Positions 18,320 through 28,371 of a stretch of 64,000 bases of DNA are shown piece after piece. Source of the DNA: JAENVU01 sp963801105 (GTDB taxonomy: Bacteria > Actinomycetota > Acidimicrobiia > IMCC26256 > JAENVU01); assembly GCA_963801105.1 (NCBI GenBank), contig CAWDDH010000003.1, positions 3,763,496 to 3,827,495 on the forward strand, in the 5' to 3' direction. The notes below the pieces were generated by a model, which ran no database searches, had not been told where the DNA came from, and saw nothing but the letters and a program-made list of their open reading frames with translations. Both the position numbers and the translations under genes were made by a program. The stretch's first letter is position 1; each line of letters opens with the position of its first letter.

Positions 18320-18333
18320 TAGAACGGGTTCTA
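18320..18333. promoter_or_regulatory. KstR-type operator TAGAACGGGTTCTA
   Basis: A perfect palindrome (TAGAAC-GG-GTTCTA) that matches every fixed base of TNNAACNNGTTNNA, the published operator pattern of KstR, the TetR-family repressor of cholesterol catabolism in mycobacteria and rhodococci. It ends 10 bases before the ATG of the amidohydrolase, where a bound repressor would block transcription start or elongation. No kstR gene lies in the window. Confidence 0.7.
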
Positions 18334-18343
18334 CACTCGGGGC

Positions 18344-19522
18344 ATGACGATGTACGAGGGACCCGTCTTCGACGCCGACAACCACTACTACGAGGCGCTG
18401 GACGCGTTCACCCGACACCTCGACCCGCGACTCGGACCGCGCTGCGTGCAGTGGTGCGACATCGACGGCCGCAAGTACCAGGTGGTCGGCGGGCGCGTGA
18501 GCCGCGTCGTCGCGAATCCGACGTTCGACCCGATCGCCAAGGCCGGCGCGATGCACGACTACTTCCGCGGCAATCCGGATGGCCGCAACCCGCTCGAGTT
18601 CTTGCAGGACCGCGAGCCGATCCGGCCGGAATACCGCGACCACGACGCTCGGGTCCGCGTCCTCGGCGAACAAGGGCTCGCGGGCTGCTGGATGTTCCCG
18701 ACGCTCGGCATGCTCTACGAAGAGCTGCTCCTGCCCGACGTCGAGGCGTTCACCCTCACGTTCACGGCGTTCAACCGCTGGGTCGAGGAGGACTGGGGCT
18801 TCTCCTACCAGGACAAGATCTTCGCGGCGCCGTACGTGTCGCTCGCCGACCCCGAGTGGGCGATCACCGAGCTCGAGTGGGCGCTCGAGCACGACGCCCG
18901 CATGATCGTGATGCGCCCCGCCGCGCAGTTCACCCGCAACGGGCCGCGCACACCCGGCAGCACCGAGTTCGACCCGTTCTGGTCACGCGTGGAGGAGGCC
19001 GGCATCACGGTCGTCGTCCATGCGGGTGACAGCGGCTACACGGCCAACGGCTACGCGCCGGACGGGTTCAGCGCGAGCTTCTCGGGCCAGAACATGGGAC
19101 CGAGCATCAAGATGCTGCACATGGAGCGCGCGATCTACGACTTCCTCGCGTCGCTGATCTTCGACCGCTTCTTCACCCGCTTCCCCGGCATCCGCGTCGC
19201 GAGCGTCGAGAACGGCAGCGAGTTCCTGCCCGATCTGTTCCGCAAGCTGCGGTCCCAACACCGCCGCATCCCGGGCTTCTTCCCCGAGGACCCGATCGAG
19301 ACGTTCCGCCGCAACGTGTGGATCAACCCGTTCTGGGAGGACGACGTCCACGAGATCGCCGAGCTCATGGGGACCGACCGCGTGATCTTCGGCTCGGACT
19401 GGCCCCACATCGAGGGGATGCCCCAGCCGCTCGACTACGCCGTCGAGGTCAAGGAGTTCGACGTCGCCGACCAGGGCCGGATCCTGCACGACACCGCGCT
19501 CGCGCTCACGACTCGCGGCTGA
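18344..19522 (+). CDS. Amidohydrolase 2 family metal-dependent hydrolase
   Basis: 392 residues. It belongs to the TIM-barrel Amidohydro_2 group: N-terminal DADNHYYE (the actinobacterial variant with Asn before the conserved His), a central HAGDSGY and the late metal-ligand segment FGSDWPHIEG. Relatives hydrolyse or decarboxylate cyclic and aromatic acids. The KstR-type operator immediately upstream suggests induction together with steroid or lipid catabolism. It is convergent with the crotonase gene. Confidence 0.85.
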   Translation: MTMYEGPVFDADNHYYEALDAFTRHLDPRLGPRCVQWCDIDGRKYQVVGGRVSRVVANPTFDPIAKAGAMHDYFRGNPDGRNPLEFLQDREPIRPEYRDHDARVRVLGEQGLAGCWMFPTLGMLYEELLLPDVEAFTLTFTAFNRWVEEDWGFSYQDKIFAAPYVSLADPEWAITELEWALEHDARMIVMRPAAQFTRNGPRTPGSTEFDPFWSRVEEAGITVVVHAGDSGYTANGYAPDGFSASFSGQNMGPSIKMLHMERAIYDFLASLIFDRFFTRFPGIRVASVENGSEFLPDLFRKLRSQHRRIPGFFPEDPIETFRRNVWINPFWEDDVHEIAELMGTDRVIFGSDWPHIEGMPQPLDYAVEVKEFDVADQGRILHDTALALTTRG

Positions 19523-19543
19523 GATCGCGTCCCGGTCCCCGGG

Positions 19544-20380
19544 TCAGCCCTGGGTCTGGGAGCGGCCGCGCTCCATGATGCCGGCACGCCGGCGCTCGAT
19601 CTCGGCCGGGTCGAAGCCCGGGCCTTCCCAGCCGCGGGAGACCTCGTCCTCGATCGTCCACGCCTCCGCGTCGGTCACCAGGCTGTTGCGGTCGTAGGTG
19701 CTGAGCATCCGCCGCACCGCGAGTTGGTCGACGGTCCGGCAGTCGGCGGCGAGCTGGCGGCAATACGGCAGCAGCTCGTCGTGAGGAACGACGTGGTTGA
19801 CGAGCCCCCAGTCGTACGCGAGCTGCGCGTCCACGAAGTTGCCCGTGACGCTCATCTCGCGTGCCCGGGCGACCCCGACCCGCTGGGGCAGCAGCACCGT
19901 GAGCCCCCATCCGGGCATGACCCCGACGCGCGCGTGCGTGTCCGCGAACCGGGCGCGGTCGGAACCGATCAGGAAGTCGCACGCGAGCGCGAGCTCGAGC
20001 CCGCCCGTGACCGCAACGCCGTTCACCGCGCCGATCAGCAGCTTGGTGCGCGGCGGCAACGCACCCCGCCATGGCAGCTGGCCCTCGCGGGTGCGCCCGC
20101 CCATGTCCATGTCCGCCGGCGTGGGCCCCGAGCCGGATCGCAGCTCGTCGCCGCCGACGGCCCCGGCGCCGAACTCCTTCAGGTCCACCCCGGCGGAGAA
20201 GGCCGGATCGGCTCCGGTGAGGATCATCACGTCGACCGAATCGTCCGCTTCGAGCTCGGTGACCAGTGCCGGGAGCCGGCGGCGCACCGCCCGGTTGAGC
20301 GCGTTGCGCGCCTCGGGCCGGTTGAGGGTGATCAGCGCGACGCCGTCGGTGACGTCGACGAGCACCGGATCCTGAGCCAT
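19544..20380 (-). CDS. Enoyl-CoA hydratase/isomerase (crotonase) family protein
   Basis: 278 residues from the ATG at 20380, which has GAGAGG upstream. A GTG three codons earlier overlaps that site. The oxyanion-hole segments are FSAGVDLKEFG and GLELALACDFLIG. A Glu/Asp-poor catalytic helix (ADTHARVGVMPGWGLTVLLP) still carries the family pattern. A loop rich in charged and Gly residues (about 84-115) is longer than usual. It acts on an acyl-CoA ester in the cytoplasm, probably in a beta-oxidation-like route. It is divergent from the SDR gene. Confidence 0.85.
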   Translation of the reverse strand: MAQDPVLVDVTDGVALITLNRPEARNALNRAVRRRLPALVTELEADDSVDVMILTGADPAFSAGVDLKEFGAGAVGGDELRSGSGPTPADMDMGGRTREGQLPWRGALPPRTKLLIGAVNGVAVTGGLELALACDFLIGSDRARFADTHARVGVMPGWGLTVLLPQRVGVARAREMSVTGNFVDAQLAYDWGLVNHVVPHDELLPYCRQLAADCRTVDQLAVRRMLSTYDRNSLVTDAEAWTIEDEVSRGWEGPGFDPAEIERRRAGIMERGRSQTQG

Positions 20381-20426
20381 GGAGCGCACCTCTCGCCGTG
20401 ATCAAGCAAGGTCGTACTCTGCCACG

Positions 20427-21230
20427 ATGATCATGGATCGGTTCGACCTCACCGGACGCTGCGCCATCGTGACGGGCGCCGGCAAGGGCATCGGCGCCGG
20501 CTGCGCGCTCGGGCTGGCGGAGGCAGGTGCCGATGTCGCCCTGGCCGCCCGCACCGCCGCCGACCTCGACGCCGTCGCCGAGCGCATCACGGACCTCGGG
20601 CGGCGGGCGGTCGTCGTCCCCACCGACGTCACCGACGCCGACCAACGCGCCACGCTCGTCGAGCACGCCGCGGCGGAGCTCGGTCGGATCGACGTGCTGG
20701 TGAACAACGCCGGCGGGTGGGACCCCCGCCCGATCATGCATACGAGCCTGCGCAGCATGGAGGCCGCGTTCCAGTTCAACGTGCTCGCGGCGTTCTCGCT
20801 CACCCAGCTCAGCGTCCCGCACATGGTGGAGTCCGGCGGCGGGAGCATCGTCAACATCTCCTCGCGGGCCGCGAGCATGGTCCAGCCCTGCTTCGTCGCC
20901 TACGCGACCGCGAAGGCCGCTCTCTCGATGATGACCCGCGCCATGGCCCCCGAGCTGGCCCCCGTGGTCCGGGTGAACGCAATCGAGGTGGGCGGCGTGG
21001 AGACGGCCGCGCTCGAGCACGTGCTCACCGACGACGCCGTCCGCCGCCGGCTCGAGTCGAACACCCCCATGCAGCGGATCGGCCTCCCCGAGGACATCGC
21101 GGCCGCCGTGCTCTACCTCGCGTCCGACGCCGCGAGTTGGGTCACCGGCAAGGTGTTCGAGGTCGACGGCGGCGTCGAGGCACCGGCGTTCACCATCCCG
21201 TTCGAGCCCCTCGGAGGCTCCACCACCTGA
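20427..21230 (+). CDS. Short-chain dehydrogenase/reductase (SDR)
   Basis: 267 residues. A Rossmann fold with TGAGKGIG as the nucleotide loop, NNAG at the end of beta-4, and the catalytic Ser (NISSRA) and YATAK. It is a classical SDR oxidising or reducing a hydroxyl/keto group with NAD(P)(H). The C-terminal tail after the VDGG motif is slightly longer than usual. The start ATG 20427 has no strong Shine-Dalgarno. A second ATG two codons on is possible. The neighbouring crotonase suggests a role in CoA-ester or steroid catabolism. Confidence 0.87.
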   Translation: MIMDRFDLTGRCAIVTGAGKGIGAGCALGLAEAGADVALAARTAADLDAVAERITDLGRRAVVVPTDVTDADQRATLVEHAAAELGRIDVLVNNAGGWDPRPIMHTSLRSMEAAFQFNVLAAFSLTQLSVPHMVESGGGSIVNISSRAASMVQPCFVAYATAKAALSMMTRAMAPELAPVVRVNAIEVGGVETAALEHVLTDDAVRRRLESNTPMQRIGLPEDIAAAVLYLASDAASWVTGKVFEVDGGVEAPAFTIPFEPLGGSTT

Positions 21231-21276
21231 GGCCACCCCCGGCGTACCGTGACGCCCGGCGGTGAAGGGGGAACCG

Positions 21277-21933
21277 GTGGCATTGAGGAGACGGCGGGCG
21301 CGGGCACTCGACCTGGCCGTGCTCCAGGCCGAGACCGCCCAGCTCCAGGTCGAGACCCTGCGCGGCGAGTTGTCCGAGTTGCACCACGAGTGTGCGCGCC
21401 GCGACGTCGAGATGCTCCGGGTCCTCAGCGGCCTGGCCGCCGCCACCGACCGCCTGCAACGCCAGCTCGACGAGGACGCGATACGCCAGGACCACCTCGC
21501 CCGCGCGATCGAGCGGCTCGCCCTCTTCGCCCTCGCGCCCGCGATCGGCGAGGCCGCGCTCGCTCCCTCGCCGGCCGACCAGGGCGCCGGCGCGGTGATC
21601 GGCGGGAGCGTCGATCCGGCCCGGGCGTCGGCCCCGAGCATCGACCTCACGGCCGACCTCGACACCGACTGGCCTGACGAGATCCACGGCGAGCTGCACG
21701 GCGATCTCCCGCTCGCGCCGGCCACGTCCGACGAGCGGCCGCTCGACTGTGAGGTGCACCTCCAGTTCGGCGACACCTGGATCAGGGGCTTCCAGATCGA
21801 GGAGACGATCCGCACCGCCGGCCGAACCCAGTTCCGGCTCCGCCGTCAGGTCGACGGGTGGGTCCTCCCGGAGCTGTTCGACGAACGCGAGGTCCGGGTG
21901 TTCACCCGTCCCGTCGTCGAGACGCCCCGCTGA
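21277..21933 (+). CDS. Coiled-coil hypothetical protein
   Basis: 218 residues from GTG 21277, which sits 7 bases after a GGGGG run. A GTG five codons earlier is possible. The N-terminal 85 residues are a strongly helical coiled coil rich in Leu, Glu, Gln and Arg. An Ala/Pro/Asp linker follows, and a C-terminal domain (about 155-218) with alternating beta strands (EVHLQFGDTWIRGFQIEE) may bind a ligand or partner. The family is not recognised. Confidence 0.6.
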   Translation: MALRRRRARALDLAVLQAETAQLQVETLRGELSELHHECARRDVEMLRVLSGLAAATDRLQRQLDEDAIRQDHLARAIERLALFALAPAIGEAALAPSPADQGAGAVIGGSVDPARASAPSIDLTADLDTDWPDEIHGELHGDLPLAPATSDERPLDCEVHLQFGDTWIRGFQIEETIRTAGRTQFRLRRQVDGWVLPELFDEREVRVFTRPVVETPR

Positions 21934-21939
21934 ACGCCG

Positions 21940-22995
21940 TCAGGCGGTGTGGGCGCGGCCCGCGATGAGCGGGAGGTCGAGGTAGGTCTTGACCCCCGCC
22001 TCGGCCGCGCACACGTAGGGCACGGCGTTCACGCAGTGCATCGCCGGCGCGGTGAGCCCGATCTCGGGATGCTCGCCGACGACGGGCGGATGCAGGCCGT
22101 GCACCACCACCGACACCGGCGGCTCGGCGTCGAGCGCGGCCTCGAACCTCTGGCCCTCGGCACCGAACGTCCAGGCCGGGTCGAGATGCTCCTCCCCCAT
22201 CAGCCAGTTGACCCGGACCGTGATCACGGGTTCCCCGTCGACCAGCCCCTCCCAGGTGAAGCGCTGGGCGGCGACGGTCCCGGCCTCGATCACGCCGACC
22301 GGGGTGTCCAGATCCTGGGTGGCGACGGCCATCTCGTGCGTCGTTCGCTTCTCCGCGTCGAGCATCCATCCGAGCTCCGCCGCGATCATGTCGATCGACT
22401 CGCAGAAGCCGAGGCCGAGGATCGTGGGCATCGGCGACGTCTGCGCGGCCGCGGGTGGTGTGCCGAACATCATCACGTCGCGCACGACCGACGGCGTCGG
22501 GTAGTTGCGGATGTCGGAGAACTCCTCGGCGCGTACGTGGCGGACGTCGCGACACCACGACGAAAGGAGGAGGGGGAGTCGCTCGGTGATCCCACCGGGG
22601 TTGATGCCGGTGCCGTGCAAGGTCGCGTTCCCCCGTCGGCACGCGCCCTCGATCGCGGCGATCTTGGGCGACTCCCCGGGATAGATCCAGCCCACGGGCG
22701 TCACGACGTTCTTCCCCGACTCGAGCAGGCGGATGACCGTCGTCGTGCTCGCGAGGACCGGCGAGTACACCACGCAGTCCGCATCCATCGCGACGAGGGC
22801 ATCGACGTCGGTCGTCGCGGCGACGCCGATCGGGTCGATGCCGCAGATCTCGCCGACGTCCTTGCCGTCCTTGTCGGCGCTGTGCACCCACGCGCCGACC
22901 AGCTCGAGCTCGGGGTGCGCGAGCACACCCAGGATCGCCTCCTGCCCGACCATCCCCGTCGCCCACTGGATCACTCTGAACTTCGGTCGCTCCAT
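21940..22995 (-). CDS. Dihydrodipicolinate reductase-like NAD(P)-binding oxidoreductase
   Basis: 351 residues from ATG 22995. The N-terminal Rossmann fold (VIQWATGMVGQEAI) and the central part (GTGINPGGITERLPLLLS) match the actinobacterial DapB-like/2,4-diaminopentanoate dehydrogenase-like group found in steroid and fatty-acid catabolic regions, not biosynthetic DapB. The substrate is unknown. It is divergent from the aminoacylase-type amidohydrolase at 23119 across 123 bases. Confidence 0.75.
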   Translation of the reverse strand: MERPKFRVIQWATGMVGQEAILGVLAHPELELVGAWVHSADKDGKDVGEICGIDPIGVAATTDVDALVAMDADCVVYSPVLASTTTVIRLLESGKNVVTPVGWIYPGESPKIAAIEGACRRGNATLHGTGINPGGITERLPLLLSSWCRDVRHVRAEEFSDIRNYPTPSVVRDVMMFGTPPAAAQTSPMPTILGLGFCESIDMIAAELGWMLDAEKRTTHEMAVATQDLDTPVGVIEAGTVAAQRFTWEGLVDGEPVITVRVNWLMGEEHLDPAWTFGAEGQRFEAALDAEPPVSVVVHGLHPPVVGEHPEIGLTAPAMHCVNAVPYVCAAEAGVKTYLDLPLIAGRAHTA

Positions 22996-23118
22996 TCGAT
23001 CGGAGGGTACCTGGGGTGGCCCGGACGGAACATTCCGCGACCCGTTGCCTCGGAATCGGCTCCGGCTCCTCGTCGCAGCGGCTTTCGACGCCCCCGGTCC
23101 GTATGGGAGGCTTCGCCC

Positions 23119-24864
23119 ATGGCTGATCTCGTCATCCGCAACGGCACCATCGTCGACGGCACGGGTGCGCCCACCTTCACCGGTGACGTCGCGATCCACG
23201 ACGGCGTCATCACCGAGGTCGGACGCGTCGACGGGCGCGGCGACCGCGAGATCGACGCCGACGGCCTGCTCGTGACCCCCGGCTTCGTCGACATCCACAC
23301 CCACTTCGACGGCCAGGTCACCTGGGACCCGATCGTGGCACCGTCGTCGTTGCACGGCGTGACGACGATCGCGATGGGCAACTGCGGGGTCGGGTTCGCT
23401 CCCGCGGCCTCCGACACCCACGACTGGCTCATCGGCCTGCTCGAGGGGGTCGAGGACATCCCCGGCACCGCGCTCGCCGAGGGCCTGACCTGGGACTGGC
23501 AGACCTTCCCGGAGTACCTGGACTCGCTCGACGCGAAGCCTCACACGGTCGACGTCGGCGCCCACCTCCCCCACGCGGCGCTGCGGACGTACGTGATGGG
23601 CGCACGTGGTGCGGACCACACCGAGGTCCCCTCCGACGCCGATCTGGCCCGGATGGCAGCACTCACCCGGGAAGCGATCGACGCCGGCGCGATCGGGTTC
23701 GCGACCAGCCGCACCGACGTGCATCGCACCAAGGACGGCACCAACATCGGCACACTCACGGCGAGCGAGCGCGAGCTGCTCACCATCGCCGACGCACTTC
23801 GTGCCGCGGGAACCGGCGTCACCCAGTTGATCTCGGACTGCTACCAGACGGCCGACGACGACTTCGCCAACCGCGAGATGGACCTCATCGAGGCGTTCGC
23901 CCGGACCTCGACCCGGCCGCTGAGCTTCACGGTCCAGCAGGCCTACCACTCACCGGATCGGTGGCGGCACCTGTTCGCACGGGTCGCGCGCCTGCGCGAA
24001 GCCGGTCTCGACGTGAAGCCCCAGGTCGCGCCGCGACCGATCGGCGTGCTGCTCGGGCTCGAAGCCACCGCCAACCCGTTCCTCTTCACGCAATCGGCGC
24101 ACGAGCTTGCGGACCTTCCGCTCGCGGCGCGCGTCGCGGGACTGCGCGATCCCGAGCGGAAGCGCCGCGTGCTCGCCGAGCACGCGGCGATGGTCGAGAC
24201 GCTCCCCGAGGGGCTGTTCCGCTCGATCGTGTCCGGCTGGGACGTGATGTTCCTCCTCGACGACCCGGTGGACTACGAGCTCGACGCGACCCGCTCGATC
24301 GGCGCGCAGGCCCGCGCGCGCGGCGCCGATCCGGCGTCGGTCGTGTACGACGCCCTGCTCGAGCGCGACGGCCGCCAGCTGCTGTACCTCCCGCTGTTCA
24401 ACTTCGCGCACGGAACCTTCGACGACATCCACGAGATGATCACCGCCGAGTTCTCACTGTTCGGCCTCTCCGACGCCGGCGCTCACTGCGGCGCGATCTG
24501 CGATGCGTCCATGCCCACCTCCTCCATCGCACTGTGGTCCCGCGATCGCGCGGGAGGCGAGCGCATCCCGCTCGAGCGGATCGTCCACGAGCAGACCCAG
24601 CGCACCGCGACCCATGTCGGATGGCTCGATCGCGGCGTCCTTGCTCCCGGCCATGTCGGCGACGCCAACGTGATCGACCTGGAAGCACTCGCCTGCCGGA
24701 TGCCCCATCTCGTGCACGACCTGCCGGCCGGTGGACGTCGCCTCATGCAGGAAGCCGAGGGCTACCGCCACACCGTCAAGTCCGGCGTGGTGACCTTCGA
24801 GTCCGGGGTCGCGACGGGCGAGCTCCCCGGGCGCCTGCTCCGGGGCACCCGGGCCCGGCCCTGA
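23119..24864 (+). CDS. Amidohydrolase family protein, N-acyl-D-amino-acid deacylase type
   Basis: 581 residues from an ATG preceded by GGGAGG. It is an Amidohydro_3/D-aminoacylase-like protein: GTIVDGTGAP at the start, metal motif TPGFVDIHTHFDGQ, the family hallmark GNCGVGFAP with Cys, and late LSDAGAH. It should hydrolyse an amide or related bond of an N-acyl substrate with bound zinc. A clear paralogue with the same motifs lies at 34252. Only 34 bases separate it from the second sulfatase, suggesting one transcript. Confidence 0.85.
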   Translation: MADLVIRNGTIVDGTGAPTFTGDVAIHDGVITEVGRVDGRGDREIDADGLLVTPGFVDIHTHFDGQVTWDPIVAPSSLHGVTTIAMGNCGVGFAPAASDTHDWLIGLLEGVEDIPGTALAEGLTWDWQTFPEYLDSLDAKPHTVDVGAHLPHAALRTYVMGARGADHTEVPSDADLARMAALTREAIDAGAIGFATSRTDVHRTKDGTNIGTLTASERELLTIADALRAAGTGVTQLISDCYQTADDDFANREMDLIEAFARTSTRPLSFTVQQAYHSPDRWRHLFARVARLREAGLDVKPQVAPRPIGVLLGLEATANPFLFTQSAHELADLPLAARVAGLRDPERKRRVLAEHAAMVETLPEGLFRSIVSGWDVMFLLDDPVDYELDATRSIGAQARARGADPASVVYDALLERDGRQLLYLPLFNFAHGTFDDIHEMITAEFSLFGLSDAGAHCGAICDASMPTSSIALWSRDRAGGERIPLERIVHEQTQRTATHVGWLDRGVLAPGHVGDANVIDLEALACRMPHLVHDLPAGGRRLMQEAEGYRHTVKSGVVTFESGVATGELPGRLLRGTRARP

Positions 24865-24898
24865 CGCGCGCGCGTCACGTCGACCGTAGGCTCGGCCG

Positions 24899-27185
24899 AT
24901 GGCTGAGTTCGGGGGCATCATCGGCGACACCTGGCGCGAGTCGGAGCCCTGGTGGCCGCCGGATCCGGAGCCGCCCTCCGGCGCGCCGAACGTCGTGCTG
25001 ATCGTGCTCGACGACGTCGGGTACGCGCAGCTCGGCTGCTACGGCTCGGACATCGCGACCCCCGTGATCGACCAGCTCGCGGCCGACGGCGTGCGGCTGA
25101 CGAACTTCCACACGACTGCGCTGTGCTCCCCCACGCGCGCGTGTCTGCTCACCGGCCGGAACCACCACTCGAACGGCATGGCACGCGTCGCCGACCTCGC
25201 CGTCGGGTACCCGGGGTACAACGCCATCATCCCGCGGCAGAACGGCTTCCTCTCGGAGATCCTCGCGACCCGCGGCTACGTGCCGCTCGCCGTCGGCAAG
25301 TGGCACCTCACGCCCCAGGACGAGACCCACTTCGCCGCGCCGCGCGACTCCTGGCCGTGTGGCCGTGGGTTCCGGCACTGGTACGGGTTCCACGGCGGCG
25401 AGACGCACCAGTTCGTGCCCAACCTCTTCCGCGACCACACCGCGACCGTGCCGCCACGGACCGAGGCGGAGGGCTACCACCTCACCGAGGACCTCGCCGA
25501 CGAGGCGATCTCGATGCTCGGCTCGCTGCGCAGCGTCGAACCCGACGTCCCCTTCTACCTCCACTTCGCGACCGGCGCGTGCCACTCGCCGCACCACGCG
25601 CCGCCCGAATGGCGAGAGCGCTACCGCGGCCGGTTCGACGGCGGTTGGGACCGCTGGCGGGAGGAGACCTTCGCCCGGCAGCAGGCACTCGGACTGCTCC
25701 CCGAGACCACGCAGCTCGCGCCGCGCCCGCACTGGGTGCCCGCATGGGAGGACCTCGAACCCGAGGACCGGGAGGTCGCGGCGCGATTCATGGAGTGCTT
25801 CGCCGCGTTCCTGTCGCACACCGACGAGCAGATCGGCCGCGTGCTCGCCCACATCGACACGATGGGTGAGACCGACAACACGATCGTCGTGCTCGTGTCC
25901 GACAACGGGGCGTCGTCCGAGGGCGGGATGCTGGGCTCGATCAACGACGCCCGCATCTGGAACGGCGTCCCCGCCGGCCGGAGGGAGCTGCGGGCCCGCA
26001 TCGACGAGATCGGCACCGCCGGCACCCACAACAACTACCCGTGGGGCTGGACGATGGCCGGCAACACGCCGTTCCGTCGTTGGAAGCGCGAGGTGCACGA
26101 AGGCGGAGTCGCCGATCCGTGCATCGTGCGGTGGCCGGCCCGCCTCGCCGGCCGCGGCGAGCTGCGCAGCCAGTTCGCACACGCGATCGACGTGGTGCCG
26201 ACCCTGCTCGAGCTCATCGGCATGGAGCCGCCCGCCGAGATCGGCGGCGTGCCCCAGACGAGCATCGAGGGGACGAGCTTCGCCTACCTGCTCGACGACG
26301 CGGCCGCACCCGAGCGGCACACGACCCAGTACTTCGAGATGCTCGGCTCCCGGGCGATCTACCACGACGGCTGGAAGGCGGTGACCTTCAAGCCCCTCGG
26401 CCACATGTACGACGACGGCCTCGACCCGGATGCGCCCTTCTCCGAGGACGTCTGGGAGCTGTTCGACGTCCGGACCGATCCCAGCGAGACCCACGACCTC
26501 GCGGCCGCGGAACCAGAGCGTCTCGCCGCGATGATCGACCGGTGGTGGGACGAGGCGCGCAAGTACCAGGTGCTCCCCCTCGACAACCGGCCCGTCGCCG
26601 CGTTGATCGCACCTCGCCGCCCGTTCCAGGAGCGGTGGCACGCGACGTTCTGGCCCACACCCCATCCGGTACCGGAGGAGAACGCGATCAACGTCCGTGG
26701 CCGCAGTCACGAACTGCGCGCGGGTCGACGTCCCGGAGGGTCAGCGACCCGAAGGAGTGCTCCTCGCCATGGGTACCGTGCTCGGCGGCTGGTCGTTCCA
26801 GGTGCTCGACGGCTGCCTGCGGTACGTGTCGAACTACGTGGGCCGCGACGTCTTCACCGTCGAGTCCGACGCGGTCGTGACGCCGGGGGCCCACGATCTC
26901 GTGGTGCGCTTCGACGCCCGTCCCGACTTCTCGGGTGCCGTCACGCTCCTCGTCGACGACACCGAGGTCGGCGCCGGCGAGATCCGCATCACGACACCGG
27001 TCCGGCATTCGATCAGCGGCGCGGGGATGACCTGCGGCTGGGAGCAGGGGCCGCCCGTCGGTCCGGGTTACGCCGCCCCGTTCGCGTTCACCGGGACGGT
27101 GCACCACGTGACCGTGACGGTGGCCGACCCCGCCCGCTCGCGCGACCCCGCGACGGAGTTCGAAGCCATCATGAGTGAGCAGTAG
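24899..27185 (+). CDS. Arylsulfatase, large AtsA-type, with a frameshift near 26,715
   Basis: The sulfatase domain is intact (metal motif DDVGYAQ near residue 40, formylglycine site CSPTR near residue 77, GKWHL, late SDNGAS). The C-terminal domain typical of the roughly 760-780-residue AtsA group begins at NVRGRSHEL in the first frame and continues as ARVDVPEGQRPEGVLLAMGTVLGGWSF in the next, to a stop at 27183-27185. The shift lies in the GC-alternating run CTGCGCGCGG. Removing one base joins the two. As written, the first frame reads on to 27178 with an unrelated tail. It has no signal peptide. It forms an operon with the amidohydrolases on both sides. Confidence 0.82.
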
Positions 27186-27195
27186 GAGGGCGCCC

Positions 27196-28338
27196 ATGGC
27201 CGTGATCGACGTCGACCAGCATCTCGTCGAGTCGCGTGACCTCTGGCGGGCGCACAGCGACCCGGCGGACCGCGACCTCGCGCTGGGGATCACCGACGAC
27301 GATGTCGGCAACGCCTGGCTCACCTGGCGGGACGATCGGCTCGGCCTCGCCGACGTGCAGACACCGGGCGAGACCGCCGAGATCGGGGAACGCCACCGCC
27401 GCGCCCGCCGCGGCGACGCGCCGCCCGTGCACTACGACGACGCCCTACCGCGCGACCACTGGGAGCCCGACGCGCGCGTCGCTCGGCTGGACGCCATGGG
27501 CGTCGACGAAGCGGTGCTCTTCCCCAACTACGGCCTGCTGTGGGAGCGGCGGCTCTCCGGCGACCGGCGCGCGCTGCTCGCCAACATGCGAGCCTGGAAC
27601 CGCTGGTGTGGCGTGGTCGCGCTCCAGCCTCGCCTGCACCCCGTCGGACACTTGAGCCTTCGGGATCCCGAGTGGATCGAGACCGAGCTCGCGACCCTGT
27701 CCGCCGCCGGGATCCGGCTCGCGATGATCGCACCGTCGGTCGTCGACGGTCGGCCGCTGTCCCACCCCGACCACGACCGCATCTGGGCGTCGTTCGTGGA
27801 CCACGGGATCGCGCCCGTCTTCCACGTGGCCGATCAGCCTCGGGTGTTCGACGACGCGTGGTACCCGCCCGACGGCGAGAGCTTCGTACCGGTCATCGAC
27901 TCGGTGTTCCTGCACACCGCCGCCGCGCTCGCGTGCACCGACCTGATCGTGCACGGCGTGCTGGACCGTCACCCCGGGCTGCGGGTCGGCATCGTCGAGC
28001 TCTCGGCCGTGTGGGTGCCCATGTTCCTGATGATGCTCGACGGGGGGTACGACTTCACGGCCCGCCTCAACGGATCGGTGCCCACGCCGCTCACGCTCCG
28101 CCCGAGCGAGTACTTCCTCCGCCAGGTCCGCGTCTCATCGTTCTCCTACGAGCTGCCCGAGCGGTTGCGTACTCAGCTCCGGGGCGCCGACGTACTCATG
28201 GCGTGCTCGGACTTCCCCCACTCGGAGGGCACGGCGACCCCCCTCGCGGACTACGCGGCAACGGGTCGGTTCTCCGTCGAGCCGGCCGGCGCACCGGGCC
28301 TCTTCGCGGACAACGCCGCGTTCCTGCTCGGCCGCTGA
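27196..28338 (+). CDS. Amidohydrolase 2 family protein
   Basis: 380 residues from the ATG with AGGAGG 6 bases upstream, 10 bases after the sulfatase. N-terminal DVDQHLVES corresponds to the metal-binding strand, with the late CSDFPHSEG segment. It belongs to the same broad family as the gene at 18344 but is only distantly similar. The role is probably ring or amide hydrolysis or decarboxylation of an organic acid, downstream of desulfation, which is inferred from gene order. Confidence 0.82.
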   Translation: MAVIDVDQHLVESRDLWRAHSDPADRDLALGITDDDVGNAWLTWRDDRLGLADVQTPGETAEIGERHRRARRGDAPPVHYDDALPRDHWEPDARVARLDAMGVDEAVLFPNYGLLWERRLSGDRRALLANMRAWNRWCGVVALQPRLHPVGHLSLRDPEWIETELATLSAAGIRLAMIAPSVVDGRPLSHPDHDRIWASFVDHGIAPVFHVADQPRVFDDAWYPPDGESFVPVIDSVFLHTAAALACTDLIVHGVLDRHPGLRVGIVELSAVWVPMFLMMLDGGYDFTARLNGSVPTPLTLRPSEYFLRQVRVSSFSYELPERLRTQLRGADVLMACSDFPHSEGTATPLADYAATGRFSVEPAGAPGLFADNAAFLLGR

Positions 28339-28371
28339 CCGATCCCTCGGCGCCGACCGGATCCCGACCGG

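Noticed and set aside
15237..18892. Very long minus-strand open frames (658 and 910 codons) under the acyl-CoA synthetase, PhyH and amidohydrolase genes
   Set aside because: The plus-strand genes have intact catalytic motifs and starts. The antisense frames have low-complexity Arg/Asp/Val composition and no motifs.
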